The translations under genes and the position numbers were made by a program. Shown here piece after piece: positions 51,454-60,603 of a DNA stretch of 64,000 nt; position 1 is the stretch's first letter; every line of letters starts with the position of its first letter. Where the stretch lies: NCBI RefSeq assembly GCF_004794465.1, contig NZ_SSDJ01000146.1, forward strand, positions 1 to 64,000. Direction: 5' to 3'. The notes under the pieces were generated by a model that saw only the letters and a program-made list of their open reading frames with translations, was not told where the DNA came from and made no database searches. The DNA is from Microbacterium sp. K24 (GTDB taxonomy: Bacteria; Actinomycetota; Actinomycetes; Actinomycetales; Microbacteriaceae).

Positions 51454-53889
51454 TCATTCAGCGAGTCGCAGCGTGAGCCAGTCGACGTGCGTCTCCTCCG
51501 CCGCACCGGGCGAGGTGCGGAGTTCCAGCGAATCGGCGCCGGTGACGTCGATATCGAACGGGGTCGGGGCGTCGCCGCCCGCGACGGCGATGGTCGCCGC
51601 GACGACGCCGTCGATGACGATCTCCGCGGTGGCGTCGGCCGTCGGCGTCTCGTCGTCGACCGCGACCGTCCCGGTGAGGCGGCGCATGCTGCCGGGGATC
51701 GCCACGACGACCGACGAATCCTGCGAGACGCCGAGTCCGTCGGCGAAGACCTCGCCGCGCACCGTGAGGGCCGCGCCGTCGCGGGGGTCGCCGCCGCCGT
51801 TGGCCAGCCCGCGCTCGACCGGTCCGACGGCGTTCCGTGCGGCGACGAAGGGAAGGGCTGAGACGTCGTGCGGCCCGGCGACGAGGGGGACGACGATGCG
51901 GACATGGGACACGGCGGGGACGCCGTCCTGGCCGGACTTCTCCAGGGTCACCACGGCGAGCGCGCCCGGCGCGGGCACCTCCGTCGGCGCCACGCTCCAT
52001 CGGCTCTCGTTCTCGCGAGCCGCCGTCCATCCGACCGGAACGCGGATGCCGTCGGCATCCGTCTCGATCAGGACGCGCTCGCCGCGGAGGACCACGAGTC
52101 CGGCGTCGTGCGTCGGCACGGGCACCACGGGCCGAGGCGCTGCGCGGTGCAGGGCAGTCCCGGCGGGCGTGACGATCGCGACGAAGCCGCCGCGCGGAGC
52201 CAGCGTCACCTCGACCGGTCCGCCGATGCCGTGGACGGTGTCGGCGACGAGTCCGTCATCACCGTCGCGGACGGTCCAGACGTCTGCCGGCGCACCCAGC
52301 AGCGCGTGCGGATCGAAGGAGACTCGCGTCGGGGTCTCCTGGGCGCCGATGCAGCCGATGAACCAGCGGTCGCCGTGGCGTCGGGCGACCGTCGCGTGCG
52401 TGTCGGGGTGTCCGTCGAGCAGACGCACCTCGTCCCAGGTGGCTGCCACCTCGGCGAGGAAGCGCGCGGCGAGCGGGCGGGCCCGGTACTGGTCGGGATC
52501 GTCGGCGAAGTGCGTGATGCCGCTCTCGTACACCGCCCCGAGCGCCAGCTCGTGCGCATCGCTCGTCTCGCGTTCCGGTGCGCTGAAGGTCACGGGCGTG
52601 TAGTCCATCGAGCCGACGACGTTCCGCGTGAACGGCTGGATGACGTTGTGGGCCGCGGTGAGGGGATGCCCGTAGAAGACGTAGTACTCCGCACCGCGGA
52701 TACCCTCGTAGCTGACCACGTGCGGGTGGGTGCGAGCCCAGCCGCGCGGGATCACCGAACCGTGGAAGTTCACGGCGAGTCCGACCCGGGCTGACTCGGC
52801 GATGATCGCGTCGTACCAGCGGTACCTCTCCTGCGCCTCCGACTCCATGAAGTCGACCTTGATGCCGGCCACTCCCCAGGAGCGCCAGAGGGCGAGCTTA
52901 CGCAGGCTCTCCTCTCCGTCGAGGTCGCTCCATGAGCTCCACAGGTGCACCTGGATGCCGCGAGCGCTGGCGTACGACACGAGCTCCGGCACCCAGGCCG
53001 GGTCCCATCCGCAGTCGACGAGCACATGCTCCCAACCCTGCTCGGCCGCGAAGTCGGTGAAGCGCTTCTGCACGTCGAGGTACGCCCCCGAGTACTGGCT
53101 CGACCACCACGACCACGCGGCGCGACCGGGGCGGGCGGCGACGGCATCCGGTGCCGCGGCGGGGGCGAGTTCGTCGACGAGCGTCGACGCGACGATCTCC
53201 GCCGTCGTCCCCGCGATCGCGACCCGCCAGGGGGTCAGGTGCCCGCCGGCGACGGCGACCTCCCGGTCGGCGGGCACGATCGCGAAGTCCTCGCCATCGA
53301 ACGCGGTGTGCGCACCGGAGCTGCGACCGTCGATGTCCGATTCCGAGAGCAGCACGAAGCGGCCGGATGCCACCTCGAGGAGCAGCGGGAAGCCATAGTC
53401 GGCCGGCGCGAGGGCGCTGAGGTCGGAGCCGAAGCGGGGCGTCTCGTACCAGGTCTGGTACTCGAGGACCCAGGCCCGCGCCTGCGGCCCCACCTGGATG
53501 CGGGTGTGCTCGGCACCCAGCACCTGGGCGTCGGACGGGAGGCGGTACCGGAACGCGAAGCCGTCGTCGGCGATCCGGATGATGACGGCCCATTCGCGCA
53601 GCCCGGTGCGCAGCGCGACGGTGGCTTCGTGGTGCGTGGCGCGTCGCATGCCGCTCGCCTTGCCGAACGCGGCGATCCACTCCTCATGCACGATCCGCTC
53701 GTCGATCGCGACGATCTCCGCGGCAGAGCCCAGGTCGTCTCCGTCGGCGTCGATGCCGAGCGCGACGGTCGCGAGCCGCTCTCCCGCGATCTCCCACGCG
53801 AGGGCAGGGCGCCCCGTCGCGACGGTGAGAAGAGCACGGCGATCGCCGCGGACGACGTCCACAGCGGTCTGGGAAGCAGCAGATGTCAC
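51454..53889 (-). CDS. cytoplasmic GH97 glycoside hydrolase with NPCBM-like C-terminus
   Basis: The protein is about 811 aa. The GH97 core shows SWWSSQYSGAYLDVQKRFTDFA, VLVDCGWD, VAGIKVDFMES (Asp nucleophile of the retaining branch) and SYEGIRGAEYY (acid/base Glu). The C-terminal 130 aa resemble an NPCBM beta-sandwich. There is no signal peptide, so it cleaves imported galactosides. A start at ATG 53949 would fall in an operator palindrome upstream of the predicted transcription start; GTG 53889 with GGAG nine bases before it is preferred. It is the first gene of the sugar operon. Confidence 0.82.
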   Translation of the reverse strand: MTSAASQTAVDVVRGDRRALLTVATGRPALAWEIAGERLATVALGIDADGDDLGSAAEIVAIDERIVHEEWIAAFGKASGMRRATHHEATVALRTGLREWAVIIRIADDGFAFRYRLPSDAQVLGAEHTRIQVGPQARAWVLEYQTWYETPRFGSDLSALAPADYGFPLLLEVASGRFVLLSESDIDGRSSGAHTAFDGEDFAIVPADREVAVAGGHLTPWRVAIAGTTAEIVASTLVDELAPAAAPDAVAARPGRAAWSWWSSQYSGAYLDVQKRFTDFAAEQGWEHVLVDCGWDPAWVPELVSYASARGIQVHLWSSWSDLDGEESLRKLALWRSWGVAGIKVDFMESEAQERYRWYDAIIAESARVGLAVNFHGSVIPRGWARTHPHVVSYEGIRGAEYYVFYGHPLTAAHNVIQPFTRNVVGSMDYTPVTFSAPERETSDAHELALGAVYESGITHFADDPDQYRARPLAARFLAEVAATWDEVRLLDGHPDTHATVARRHGDRWFIGCIGAQETPTRVSFDPHALLGAPADVWTVRDGDDGLVADTVHGIGGPVEVTLAPRGGFVAIVTPAGTALHRAAPRPVVPVPTHDAGLVVLRGERVLIETDADGIRVPVGWTAARENESRWSVAPTEVPAPGALAVVTLEKSGQDGVPAVSHVRIVVPLVAGPHDVSALPFVAARNAVGPVERGLANGGGDPRDGAALTVRGEVFADGLGVSQDSSVVVAIPGSMRRLTGTVAVDDETPTADATAEIVIDGVVAATIAVAGGDAPTPFDIDVTGADSLELRTSPGAAEETHVDWLTLRLAE

Positions 53890-53935
53890 AGCAGGGACTC
53901 CATTGTCGATCAGATTCGGGTTGCGGTCTTCGACG

Positions 53936-53965
53936 AGAATACGCATCATTAATTCATGACGTCAA
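53936..53965 (-). promoter_or_regulatory. promoter of the GH97-ABC-ROK operon
   Basis: On the minus strand TTGACG (53960-53965) and TATTCT (53936-53941) are 18 bp apart. The -35 lies inside the 24-bp palindrome. The start would be near 53929, downstream of both possible ATG codons of the GH97 frame at 53946-53949. Confidence 0.5.
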
Positions 53966-53972
53966 GTATTAA
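53949..53972. promoter_or_regulatory. 24-bp operator palindrome of the sugar locus
   Basis: Twenty of 24 positions are symmetrical: TTAAT, three bases, the perfect TGACGTCA core, three bases, ATTAA. It lies between the divergent GH97 and GH36 genes. The ROK regulator encoded in the operon is the likely binder. Confidence 0.65.
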
Positions 53973-54006
53973 ACTTCACGATGCTCAGAAAGTCGGCGAA
54001 GCGTCC

Positions 54007-56121
54007 ACCGTGCACCTGCGCAACGGCGGCGTGAGCCTCCTGTTCACGGTCGACTCGTTCGGCGCGCCGAGCATCGCCCACTGGGGCGCGGCACTGAGCG
54101 ACGCGGACATCCCCGGCCTCCTGGCGACGTCGAGCCCCGCCCTGCTGAACAGCTCGTTCGACATCCCCCGGTCGTTCTCGATCGCCGCCGGACGAGCCCA
54201 CGGCTGGTCGGGAACCCCGGCCATCGAGGCGCAGTACGACGAGCGCCCTGTCGAGGGCTTCTCTCTCGTCGAGAGCACCGCGGGGGAATCGCAGGCCCGT
54301 TTCGTCCTGGCGGACGCCGACTCCCTCGCCCGCTCGACCTTCTCCTACCGGCTCGACGACGCCGGCGTCCTGCACGCCTCCGTGGTCGTCGACAACACCA
54401 GCGTCGACCGTCGTCTCGACGTGGCCGCCGTGCGCACCCTCCTGCCGCTGCCGGGCCGGGCCGTGGAGGTCATGGACTTCACCGGCCGCTGGACGCACGA
54501 GCACCGGCCGCAGCGGATGCCTATCCAGGACGGCACATGGCTGCGTTCATCGCGGCGCGGGCGGCCCGGGCACGACTCCTCGTACCTCACGCTCGCCGGC
54601 ACCGAGGGCTTCCGCTTCCGCAGCGGCGAGATCTGGGCCGCGCATGTCGCCTGGAGCGGCAACCAGGAGATGCTCGTCGAGCGCCTTCCGGAGGGCGCGG
54701 GAGTGCATCGCGCGATCATCGGCGGCGGAGAGCTCGTGGATGCCGCCGAGATCCGGCTCCAGCCCGGCGAGACCTACGCCTCGCCGGAGGTCGTCTTCAC
54801 CTGGAGCGATCAAGGGATCGACGGGATCACGGCGCGGCTGCACGCATCGATCCGTTCCCGGCCCAGTCACCCGCGGACGCCGCGGCCGCTGCTGCTGAAC
54901 ACATGGGAGGCCGTCTACTTCGACCACGACCTCGAGACACTCACCCGGCTCGCCACCACGGCCGCCGAGCTCGGGGTGGAACGGTTCGTGCTCGATGACG
55001 GCTGGTTCCACGGACGGCGCGATGATCACGCCGGCCTCGGCGACTGGCACGTCGACGCCGACGTGTGGCCCGACGGCCTGAAGCCCCTGTCGGACCGGGT
55101 GCATGCGCTGGGCATGCAGTTCGGACTGTGGTTCGAACCCGAGATGGTCAATCCCGACTCCGACCTCGCGCGACAGCATCCGGAATGGCTGCTCCGCGAG
55201 TCGCCGTCGCTCGAGTGGCGGCACCAGTTCGTCCTGGATCTGTCCCGCGACGACGTCGTCGCCCACCTGCTCGACCGGCTCGACCGGGTCATCTCCGAGA
55301 ACGGCGTGGACTTCGTGAAGTGGGACCACAACCGCGACCTGCATGCGGCCATCGGCGCAGGGGGTGCGCGGCGCGTGCACGCGCACACCCTCGGCTTCTA
55401 CCGGCTTCTGGACGAGCTTCGGCGACGGCATCCGCTTCTGGAGATCGAATCGTGTGCCAGCGGCGGCGCGCGCGCCGACCTCGGCGTGCTGGCGCGCACG
55501 GATCGCGTCTGGGCCTCGGACTGCAACGACCCGATCGAGCGACAGCAGATCCAGCGCTGGACGCAGACCCTGCTTCCGCCCGAGCTCATCGGAGCGCACA
55601 TCGGCCCGACCGAGTCGCACACCACGCACCGTCACGCCGACTTCTCGTTCCGTGCCGTCACCGCCCTCTTCGGGCACGCCGGACTCGAGTGGGACCTCGC
55701 CGCGACGAAAACGGAGGAACGCACCGCGATCGCAGCGTGGGCGGCGCTCTACCGGGAGCTCCGCGGACTGCTGCACTCGGGTGTCACGGTACGCGGAGAC
55801 GACGTCGATCGCGGCGCGCTGCTGCACGGCATCGTGCGTCCCGACGGCGGCGAAGCCGTCTTCGCCTGGGTACGCGTGCAGACGAGCGCCACGGCGAGCA
55901 CGGCGCGGGTGCCGATCCCTGGTCTCGACCCGACGTCCTCGTATCGGGTGCGGGTGCGAGACGAGCTCGGTACCGTGAGCCGTCACGAGGTGGCCGACCC
56001 CGCGTGGCTGCGCTGCGACGACGATCTCGTCTGCACCGGCGCGGTCCTCGCCGAGGGCATCCCCCTGCCTCTCCTGAACCCCGGCCACGCGATGCTGCTG
56101 CACCTCACGGCAGTCGGATAG
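54007..56121 (+). CDS. GH36 alpha-galactosidase
   Basis: The protein is about 704 aa. It shows the GH36 pattern: LDDGWFHGRRDDHAGLGDW, FGLWFEPEMVNPDS, FVKWDHNR (Asp nucleophile), CASGGARADLG and ASDCNDPIERQ (Asp acid/base). It has no signal peptide and hydrolyses terminal alpha-galactose from oligosaccharides in the cytoplasm. The frame is open from ATG 53956, but the first 17 codons are AT-rich and lie on the operator, so GTG 54007 is preferred; the ribosome site there is weak, so this choice is uncertain. Confidence 0.82.
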   Translation, partial: TVHLRNGGVSLLFTVDSFGAPSIAHWGAALSDADIPGLLATSSPALLNSSFDIPRSFSIAAGRAHGWSGTPAIEAQYDERPVEGFSLVESTAGESQARFVLADADSLARSTFSYRLDDAGVLHASVVVDNTSVDRRLDVAAVRTLLPLPGRAVEVMDFTGRWTHEHRPQRMPIQDGTWLRSSRRGRPGHDSSYLTLAGTEGFRFRSGEIWAAHVAWSGNQEMLVERLPEGAGVHRAIIGGGELVDAAEIRLQPGETYASPEVVFTWSDQGIDGITARLHASIRSRPSHPRTPRPLLLNTWEAVYFDHDLETLTRLATTAAELGVERFVLDDGWFHGRRDDHAGLGDWHVDADVWPDGLKPLSDRVHALGMQFGLWFEPEMVNPDSDLARQHPEWLLRESPSLEWRHQFVLDLSRDDVVAHLLDRLDRVISENGVDFVKWDHNRDLHAAIGAGGARRVHAHTLGFYRLLDELRRRHPLLEIESCASGGARADLGVLARTDRVWASDCNDPIERQQIQRWTQTLLPPELIGAHIGPTESHTTHRHADFSFRAVTALFGHAGLEWDLAATKTEERTAIAAWAALYRELRGLLHSGVTVRGDDVDRGALLHGIVRPDGGEAVFAWVRVQTSATASTARVPIPGLDPTSSYRVRVRDELGTVSRHEVADPAWLRCDDDLVCTGAVLAEGIPLPLLNPGHAMLLHLTAVG

Positions 56122-56134
56122 GCGTCCGACGCGA

Positions 56135-56172
56135 AGAAGCCGGGGGCCGCGTTATCGCGACCCCCGGCTTCT
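56135..56172. terminator. two-way terminator between GH36 and secreted GH97
   Basis: A perfect 12-bp stem (AGAAGCCGGGGG and its complement) with an inner CGCG/CGCG stem stands between the two converging gene ends, 13 bases after the GH36 stop. Confidence 0.75.
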
Positions 56173-56187
56173 CCGTCCCTGCTTCCC

Positions 56188-58902
56188 CTATTGCCGGACG
56201 ATGATCCGGTCGATGTCCGGACCGCTGCCGCCGGCGGCATCGAACGTGAGAGTGTTGGCACCCGCGGCCAACGGCAGGTGCACGGTCTGCGTGCTGACGT
56301 CGTTCGCGTTCGCCGTCACGGGGAACGAGACCGTGATCGGAGTACCGCCATTGACCTTGATCTGCACGGTTCGCGCCGTCGCCGCGGTATAGCGGATCTG
56401 GACCGTGGTGGATCCGGCCTGCTGCGCCTGGATGCCGTTGAACACCAGGGTCGAGGAGCCCGAGAGACCCGAGACCTTCGATCCCGAGCATTCAGTCCCC
56501 GAGCACGTCGCGACCGCGGCCGTTCCCGTTCGCGTGTTGCTCGACGATTCCGCCTCGTAGGAGCGGAGCACGATGATCCGGTCGATGTCCGGCGCATAGC
56601 TGGTGCCGCCGATCGTGATCGTGTTCGCCCCCGCCGCCAGAGTCACCGGGACCTCGACATCGCGCACGATGTCCCACCCGCTCGGGTTGCCCGCATTGCC
56701 CTTCCCCGATCGCGGCGGCGACACCGTCTGCGCGGCGCCGCCGTTGACCGACACCGTGAACGACCGCGGATCCTCGGCCAGGTACCCGACGCGAAGCACG
56801 TACGCCCCCGCGACCGGAGCCTGCACACCGTTGAAGCGCACCGTGGCGCCGTTCCCGAGGCTGCCGACCTTCGAGCCGCCGGAGCAGCCCGGGCACGCCG
56901 CGACACTCGCCCCGCCCGCCAGCGTGTTACCGCTCGCCTCGGCTTCGAGCACACGATCGCTCGTGCCGTCGAAGGCGAGAGGCGTCGCACTGATGTGCAC
57001 GGTGAGCCCGCCGTGCGCACGGATCGGAACCGAGAGGGTGGAGGCGGAGGTCACCGAGAGCGTCTGCGTCACGATCTGTCGATCGTTCGCGCCGTCCTTG
57101 AAGAGCGTCGCCGTGTAGGTGCCGGCGCCCAGGAACGTCAGCGGGATGCTGGTCGTGCGCGCCGCATCCGACACCGAGCCGATGTACCACTCCGAGCCCG
57201 ATCGCCGCGCGATGGTCGCGAAGTCGTCGGGGAAGCCCTCGACCAGCCTGCTCTCGTCCCAGACGGTCGGCACTCGACTGAGCAGGTGACGACCGACCCA
57301 GGTCTCGTACGCCGCGGCCGAGTCCGCGAAGTGCTGCATCGACGAACTGAACAGCACACTCTGGGCCAACTGGTGCGCATGCGTGGTCAGCAGATTCGGG
57401 TTCGAGAAGATGACCGGGGTCATGTCCATCCCGCCGATCGCGTTCCGGGTGAACGGGTATGTCGCGCTGTCGACCGCCGTCGGAGGCCGCCCGTACTTGT
57501 ACTGCTCGTTTCCCAGGATCGCTTCCGTCGTGATGATGTTCGGATACGTGCGGTTCTCACCCGCGGGCTTCGTGCTGCCGTGGAAGTTGACGAGCACCTT
57601 CGCCTTCATCGCCGCCTTCGCGATGCGGTCGTACAGCGCGATCGTGTCGAGACGGTCGGACTGCATGAAGTCGATCTTCACCCCCGCGACGCCGCGGTTC
57701 GCGATCGTCTGCATCGCGGTGTCCAGTTGCGACTGGGAGAAGTAGCTGCCATCGGTGTTGACATAGTCGCCCTTGTTCTTCCAGATGAAGACGCCGATGT
57801 CGCGCTTCTTCCCGTACGCCACGAGCTGCTCGATGGAGCCGTCCGTGTCGTTGTAGCAGCAGTCCACCGTGACGTACTGCATGTTCAGCTGCTCGGCGAT
57901 GTCGATGTACTCCTTCTGGGACCGCACCATGTCGTCGCCCTCCGATGCCTTCTCCTCGTTGGACCACCACGACCACAGCGCCTTGCCCGGCCGGATCCAT
58001 GACGTGTCGGTGCCGGCGGCGGGCGCCGGGTTGAGGTCGGTGATCAGGCTGGTGTTGACGATGTCGTCGAGCGACGAGCTCACGGCGATCGCACGCCACG
58101 GCGTCACGAAGGATCCACTCGTGGCGACCTGCGTCGACGCGGTAGAGGTGTTGAAGACGTCGGTGTCGGGTCCGGGGAGCTGAACCTTCAGCGTGCGGTT
58201 GCCGTTGCCTTGAGCGTCGAGCCTGACCGCGGGATACGTCGGGTCGACGTAGACGGCGGCCTCGGAGATCAGGGCCCACTTCGCGTTGTTCGCGATGCTC
58301 GCGAGCGTCGGCATCGAGAAATGCCGCGTTCCCATCGAGGCGGCGGAGACGTACGGGTAGGCGTCCTCGTAGTCCTTCGCGGACCGGTAGTCGCTCGCCC
58401 ACAGACCGGTGTCGACCGGGAGCGCGAACGTCGTCGCCTCGCGTGTGATGGTCGTCGCACCGACCCCCGACACCTCGTAGCGGAACGCCACGCCGTCGTC
58501 GTGCGCCTGCACCACGACAGCAAGCTGTGCGCTGCCTCGGTGGTAGCGCAGTGTCATCTGGTTGGCGCTGGACGACACCGGCCCGTCGAAGTGCTCGACG
58601 AGCGTGTAGTTCTGCGTGATCGGTGTCGTGGTCTCCGAATCGAAGGCGAGCGACGTCGACAGGTCTGCGGCGGCCGTGACGACTCCCATCTTCGAGGAGG
58701 CGATCACCGTGGTGGACCCCTGTACCACGGTGTAGGTGAGGGTTCCGTCGTTCTCGTTCCGAACGGTGAGAGTGGTGCCGCCGTCGGGCGACGTCACGGT
58801 GTGGTCGGTCACCGCCTCCGCCGGCGAGGCGAGCACCAGACCTCCGGATAGGACGATTGCGGCCACCGTGGCCAACGACAAGCGTCTGATTGCAGCCATC
58901 AT
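56188..58902 (-). CDS. secreted GH97 glycoside hydrolase with two CBM35-like modules
   Basis: The 904-aa protein has a signal peptide (MAAIRRLSLATVAAIVLSGGLVLASPAEA, cleaved near 30). The GH97 core includes LWSWWSNEEKAS, YVTVDCCYN, VAGVKIDFMQS (Asp nucleophile, retaining type) and ITTEAILGNEQ. Two tandem C-terminal beta-sandwich modules (each with a CxxC pair, VRFNGVQAPVAGAYVLRVGY and LVFNGIQAQQAGSTTVQIRY, and a DIDRIIV end) look like CBM35 units that bind galacto-polysaccharides. It releases galactose or shorter sugars outside the cell for the importer. GGAAGGAG precedes the start. Confidence 0.85.
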   Translation of the reverse strand: MMAAIRRLSLATVAAIVLSGGLVLASPAEAVTDHTVTSPDGGTTLTVRNENDGTLTYTVVQGSTTVIASSKMGVVTAAADLSTSLAFDSETTTPITQNYTLVEHFDGPVSSSANQMTLRYHRGSAQLAVVVQAHDDGVAFRYEVSGVGATTITREATTFALPVDTGLWASDYRSAKDYEDAYPYVSAASMGTRHFSMPTLASIANNAKWALISEAAVYVDPTYPAVRLDAQGNGNRTLKVQLPGPDTDVFNTSTASTQVATSGSFVTPWRAIAVSSSLDDIVNTSLITDLNPAPAAGTDTSWIRPGKALWSWWSNEEKASEGDDMVRSQKEYIDIAEQLNMQYVTVDCCYNDTDGSIEQLVAYGKKRDIGVFIWKNKGDYVNTDGSYFSQSQLDTAMQTIANRGVAGVKIDFMQSDRLDTIALYDRIAKAAMKAKVLVNFHGSTKPAGENRTYPNIITTEAILGNEQYKYGRPPTAVDSATYPFTRNAIGGMDMTPVIFSNPNLLTTHAHQLAQSVLFSSSMQHFADSAAAYETWVGRHLLSRVPTVWDESRLVEGFPDDFATIARRSGSEWYIGSVSDAARTTSIPLTFLGAGTYTATLFKDGANDRQIVTQTLSVTSASTLSVPIRAHGGLTVHISATPLAFDGTSDRVLEAEASGNTLAGGASVAACPGCSGGSKVGSLGNGATVRFNGVQAPVAGAYVLRVGYLAEDPRSFTVSVNGGAAQTVSPPRSGKGNAGNPSGWDIVRDVEVPVTLAAGANTITIGGTSYAPDIDRIIVLRSYEAESSSNTRTGTAAVATCSGTECSGSKVSGLSGSSTLVFNGIQAQQAGSTTVQIRYTAATARTVQIKVNGGTPITVSFPVTANANDVSTQTVHLPLAAGANTLTFDAAGGSGPDIDRIIVRQ

Positions 58903-59017
58903 GACTCCTTCCGCCCCCGCGTCGTCGCGGCGGCGGCATTATCTTTCCAAGGTTAAGTTACGCCGTCAAGGAAATCGGAAGATCCCGATCGCCCCGCTCC
59001 GAAGAATTTCAGTATTC

Positions 59018-59079
59018 GGTGTTGCTAAGTACCGGTACTCAGTGTTACTTTGTACCGGTACCCAGCAACACTGAGTACC
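59018..59079. promoter_or_regulatory. PadR operator cluster
   Basis: Two similar 21-base words (each GTGTTRCTWWGTACCGGTAC) repeat 24 bp apart, and GGTACTCAGTGTT at 59034 is matched by its inverted copy AACACTGAGTACC at 59067. Two perfect GTACCGGTAC palindromes lie inside. The block ends 23 bp before the PadR start codon, so it is the likely autoregulatory site. Confidence 0.65.
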
Positions 59080-59102
59080 GAGACAAGAGAGAGGAGGACC
59101 TG

Positions 59103-59459
59103 ATGGGCAAGCAGATGACCGAGATGCTCAAGGGCACTCTGGAGGGCATCGTTCTCGCCCTCCTGGCCGAGCAGCCGGCGTACGGGTACGAGATCACCGC
59201 GCGAGTGCGCGACCACGGGTTCACCGACATCGCCGAGGGCACGATCTACGCACTGCTGGTGCGGATCGAGCAGAAGAACCTCGTCGACGTCGAGAAGGTC
59301 CCGAGCGAGAAGGGCCCGCCGCGAAAGGTGTACAGCCTCAACGCCGCGGGCACGCAGGAACTCGAGGACTTCTGGAACACCTGGAGCTTCCTCAAGAAGC
59401 ACATCGAACAGCTGAACACGAACAACACCGACACGAACAACGAAAACAAGGAGAACTGA
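59103..59459 (+). CDS. PadR-family regulator
   Basis: The 118-aa protein has a winged HTH of the PadR type (ILALLAEQPAYGYEI, IAEGTIYALLVRIEQKNLV, GPPRKVYSLNAAGTQEL) and a short helical tail of Asn/Thr/Glu residues. GAGGAGGACCTG precedes ATG 59103. It heads the operon with DUF1048 and ABC exporter genes and probably represses it through the upstream operators until a toxic compound binds. Confidence 0.88.
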   Translation: MGKQMTEMLKGTLEGIVLALLAEQPAYGYEITARVRDHGFTDIAEGTIYALLVRIEQKNLVDVEKVPSEKGPPRKVYSLNAAGTQELEDFWNTWSFLKKHIEQLNTNNTDTNNENKEN

Positions 59460-59461
59460 CC

Positions 59462-59827
59462 ATGGTCGCGAAGTGGATCGAAGTCCTCACCGGATCGCTC
59501 GAGCAGAAGAAGCAGTACAAGCAGGCGAAGGCCCGTATCGAGGCTCTCCCCGAGCCGTACCGAGCCGTCGCGAACGCGCAGCACCGCTACACCATGTACT
59601 ACGGCGGTATCACCGACGGCGACACCCTCGTGCAGATCTTCCTCGATCTCGCCGATCTGTGGGAGCGCGCGGCGATCGACGGCACCCCGATCGACGCCAT
59701 CATCGGCGACGACCCCGTCGAATTCGCCGAGACCTACGCCGAGGCGTACGGCGGCACCCAGTGGGTCGACAAGGAGCGCGCCCGCCTCGTCAAGGCGGTC
59801 GACGACGCCAAGAAGAAGGAGAACTGA
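59462..59827 (+). CDS. DUF1048 protein
   Basis: The 121-aa protein is helical, with KWIEVLTGSLEQKKQYKQAKARIEALPEPYRAV and LADLWERAAIDG motifs that match DUF1048. It is regularly found between PadR and ABC genes. The function is not known; the gap to its neighbours is two bases. Confidence 0.82.
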   Translation: MVAKWIEVLTGSLEQKKQYKQAKARIEALPEPYRAVANAQHRYTMYYGGITDGDTLVQIFLDLADLWERAAIDGTPIDAIIGDDPVEFAETYAEAYGGTQWVDKERARLVKAVDDAKKKEN

Positions 59828-59829
59828 TC

Positions 59830-60603
59830 ATGTCGAACGCAGCCATCAGCGTGAAGGGCTTGCAGAAGTCCTTCAAGGACCTGCATGTCCTGCGCGGCGT
59901 CGACTTCGAGGTGGAGCGGGGAAGCATCTTCGCCCTCCTCGGTTCGAACGGCGCCGGCAAGACCACCGTGGTGCGCATCCTCTCCACCCTGCTGAAGGCG
60001 GATGCCGGAACGGCGACCGTGCAGGGCGTCGATGTCACCACCGATCCCCTCGGAGTCCGCGAGAAGATCAGCCTCACCGGGCAGTTCGCCGCGGTCGACG
60101 AGATCCTCACCGGCCGCGAGAATCTCGTGCTCGTCGCGAAGCTGCGGCACCTGCCGAACGCGGGGAAGGTCGCCGACGACCTGCTGGCGACGTTCCGTCT
60201 GACGGATGCCGGCGCCCGCAAGGTCGGCACCTACTCCGGCGGCATGCGCCGCCGGCTCGACATCGCGATGAGCCTCGTCGGACACCCCGAGGTCATCTAC
60301 CTCGACGAGCCGACCACGGGTCTCGACCCCGAAGCCCGCATCGAGGTGTGGGACGTCATCAAGGAGCTCGCGAACACCGGCACCACCGTGCTGCTCACCA
60401 CGCAGTACCTCGACGAGGCGGAGCAGCTGGCCGACCGCATCGCGATCCTCCACGAGGGCCGCATCATCGCCGACGGCACCCTCGCCGAACTGAAGAAGCT
60501 GCTCCCGGCCGCCAAGGTCGAGTACGTCGAGAAGCAGCCCACCCTCGAGGAGATCTTCCTCACCCTCATCGGTCCGTCATCCACGAAGGAGAACGCAGCA
60601 TGA
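59830..60603 (+). CDS. ABC exporter ATPase (DrrA-like)
   Basis: The 257-aa protein has Walker A GSNGAGKTT, signature YSGGMRRRLD, Walker B VIYLDEPTTGLD and switch segment LLTTQYLDEAEQLADR, where the usual His is replaced by Gln (TTQY), as is common in DrrA-type ATPases. It drives the ABC-2 permease that follows with an ATGA overlap. The substrate may be an antibiotic or lipid. Confidence 0.88.
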   Translation: MSNAAISVKGLQKSFKDLHVLRGVDFEVERGSIFALLGSNGAGKTTVVRILSTLLKADAGTATVQGVDVTTDPLGVREKISLTGQFAAVDEILTGRENLVLVAKLRHLPNAGKVADDLLATFRLTDAGARKVGTYSGGMRRRLDIAMSLVGHPEVIYLDEPTTGLDPEARIEVWDVIKELANTGTTVLLTTQYLDEAEQLADRIAILHEGRIIADGTLAELKKLLPAAKVEYVEKQPTLEEIFLTLIGPSSTKENAA

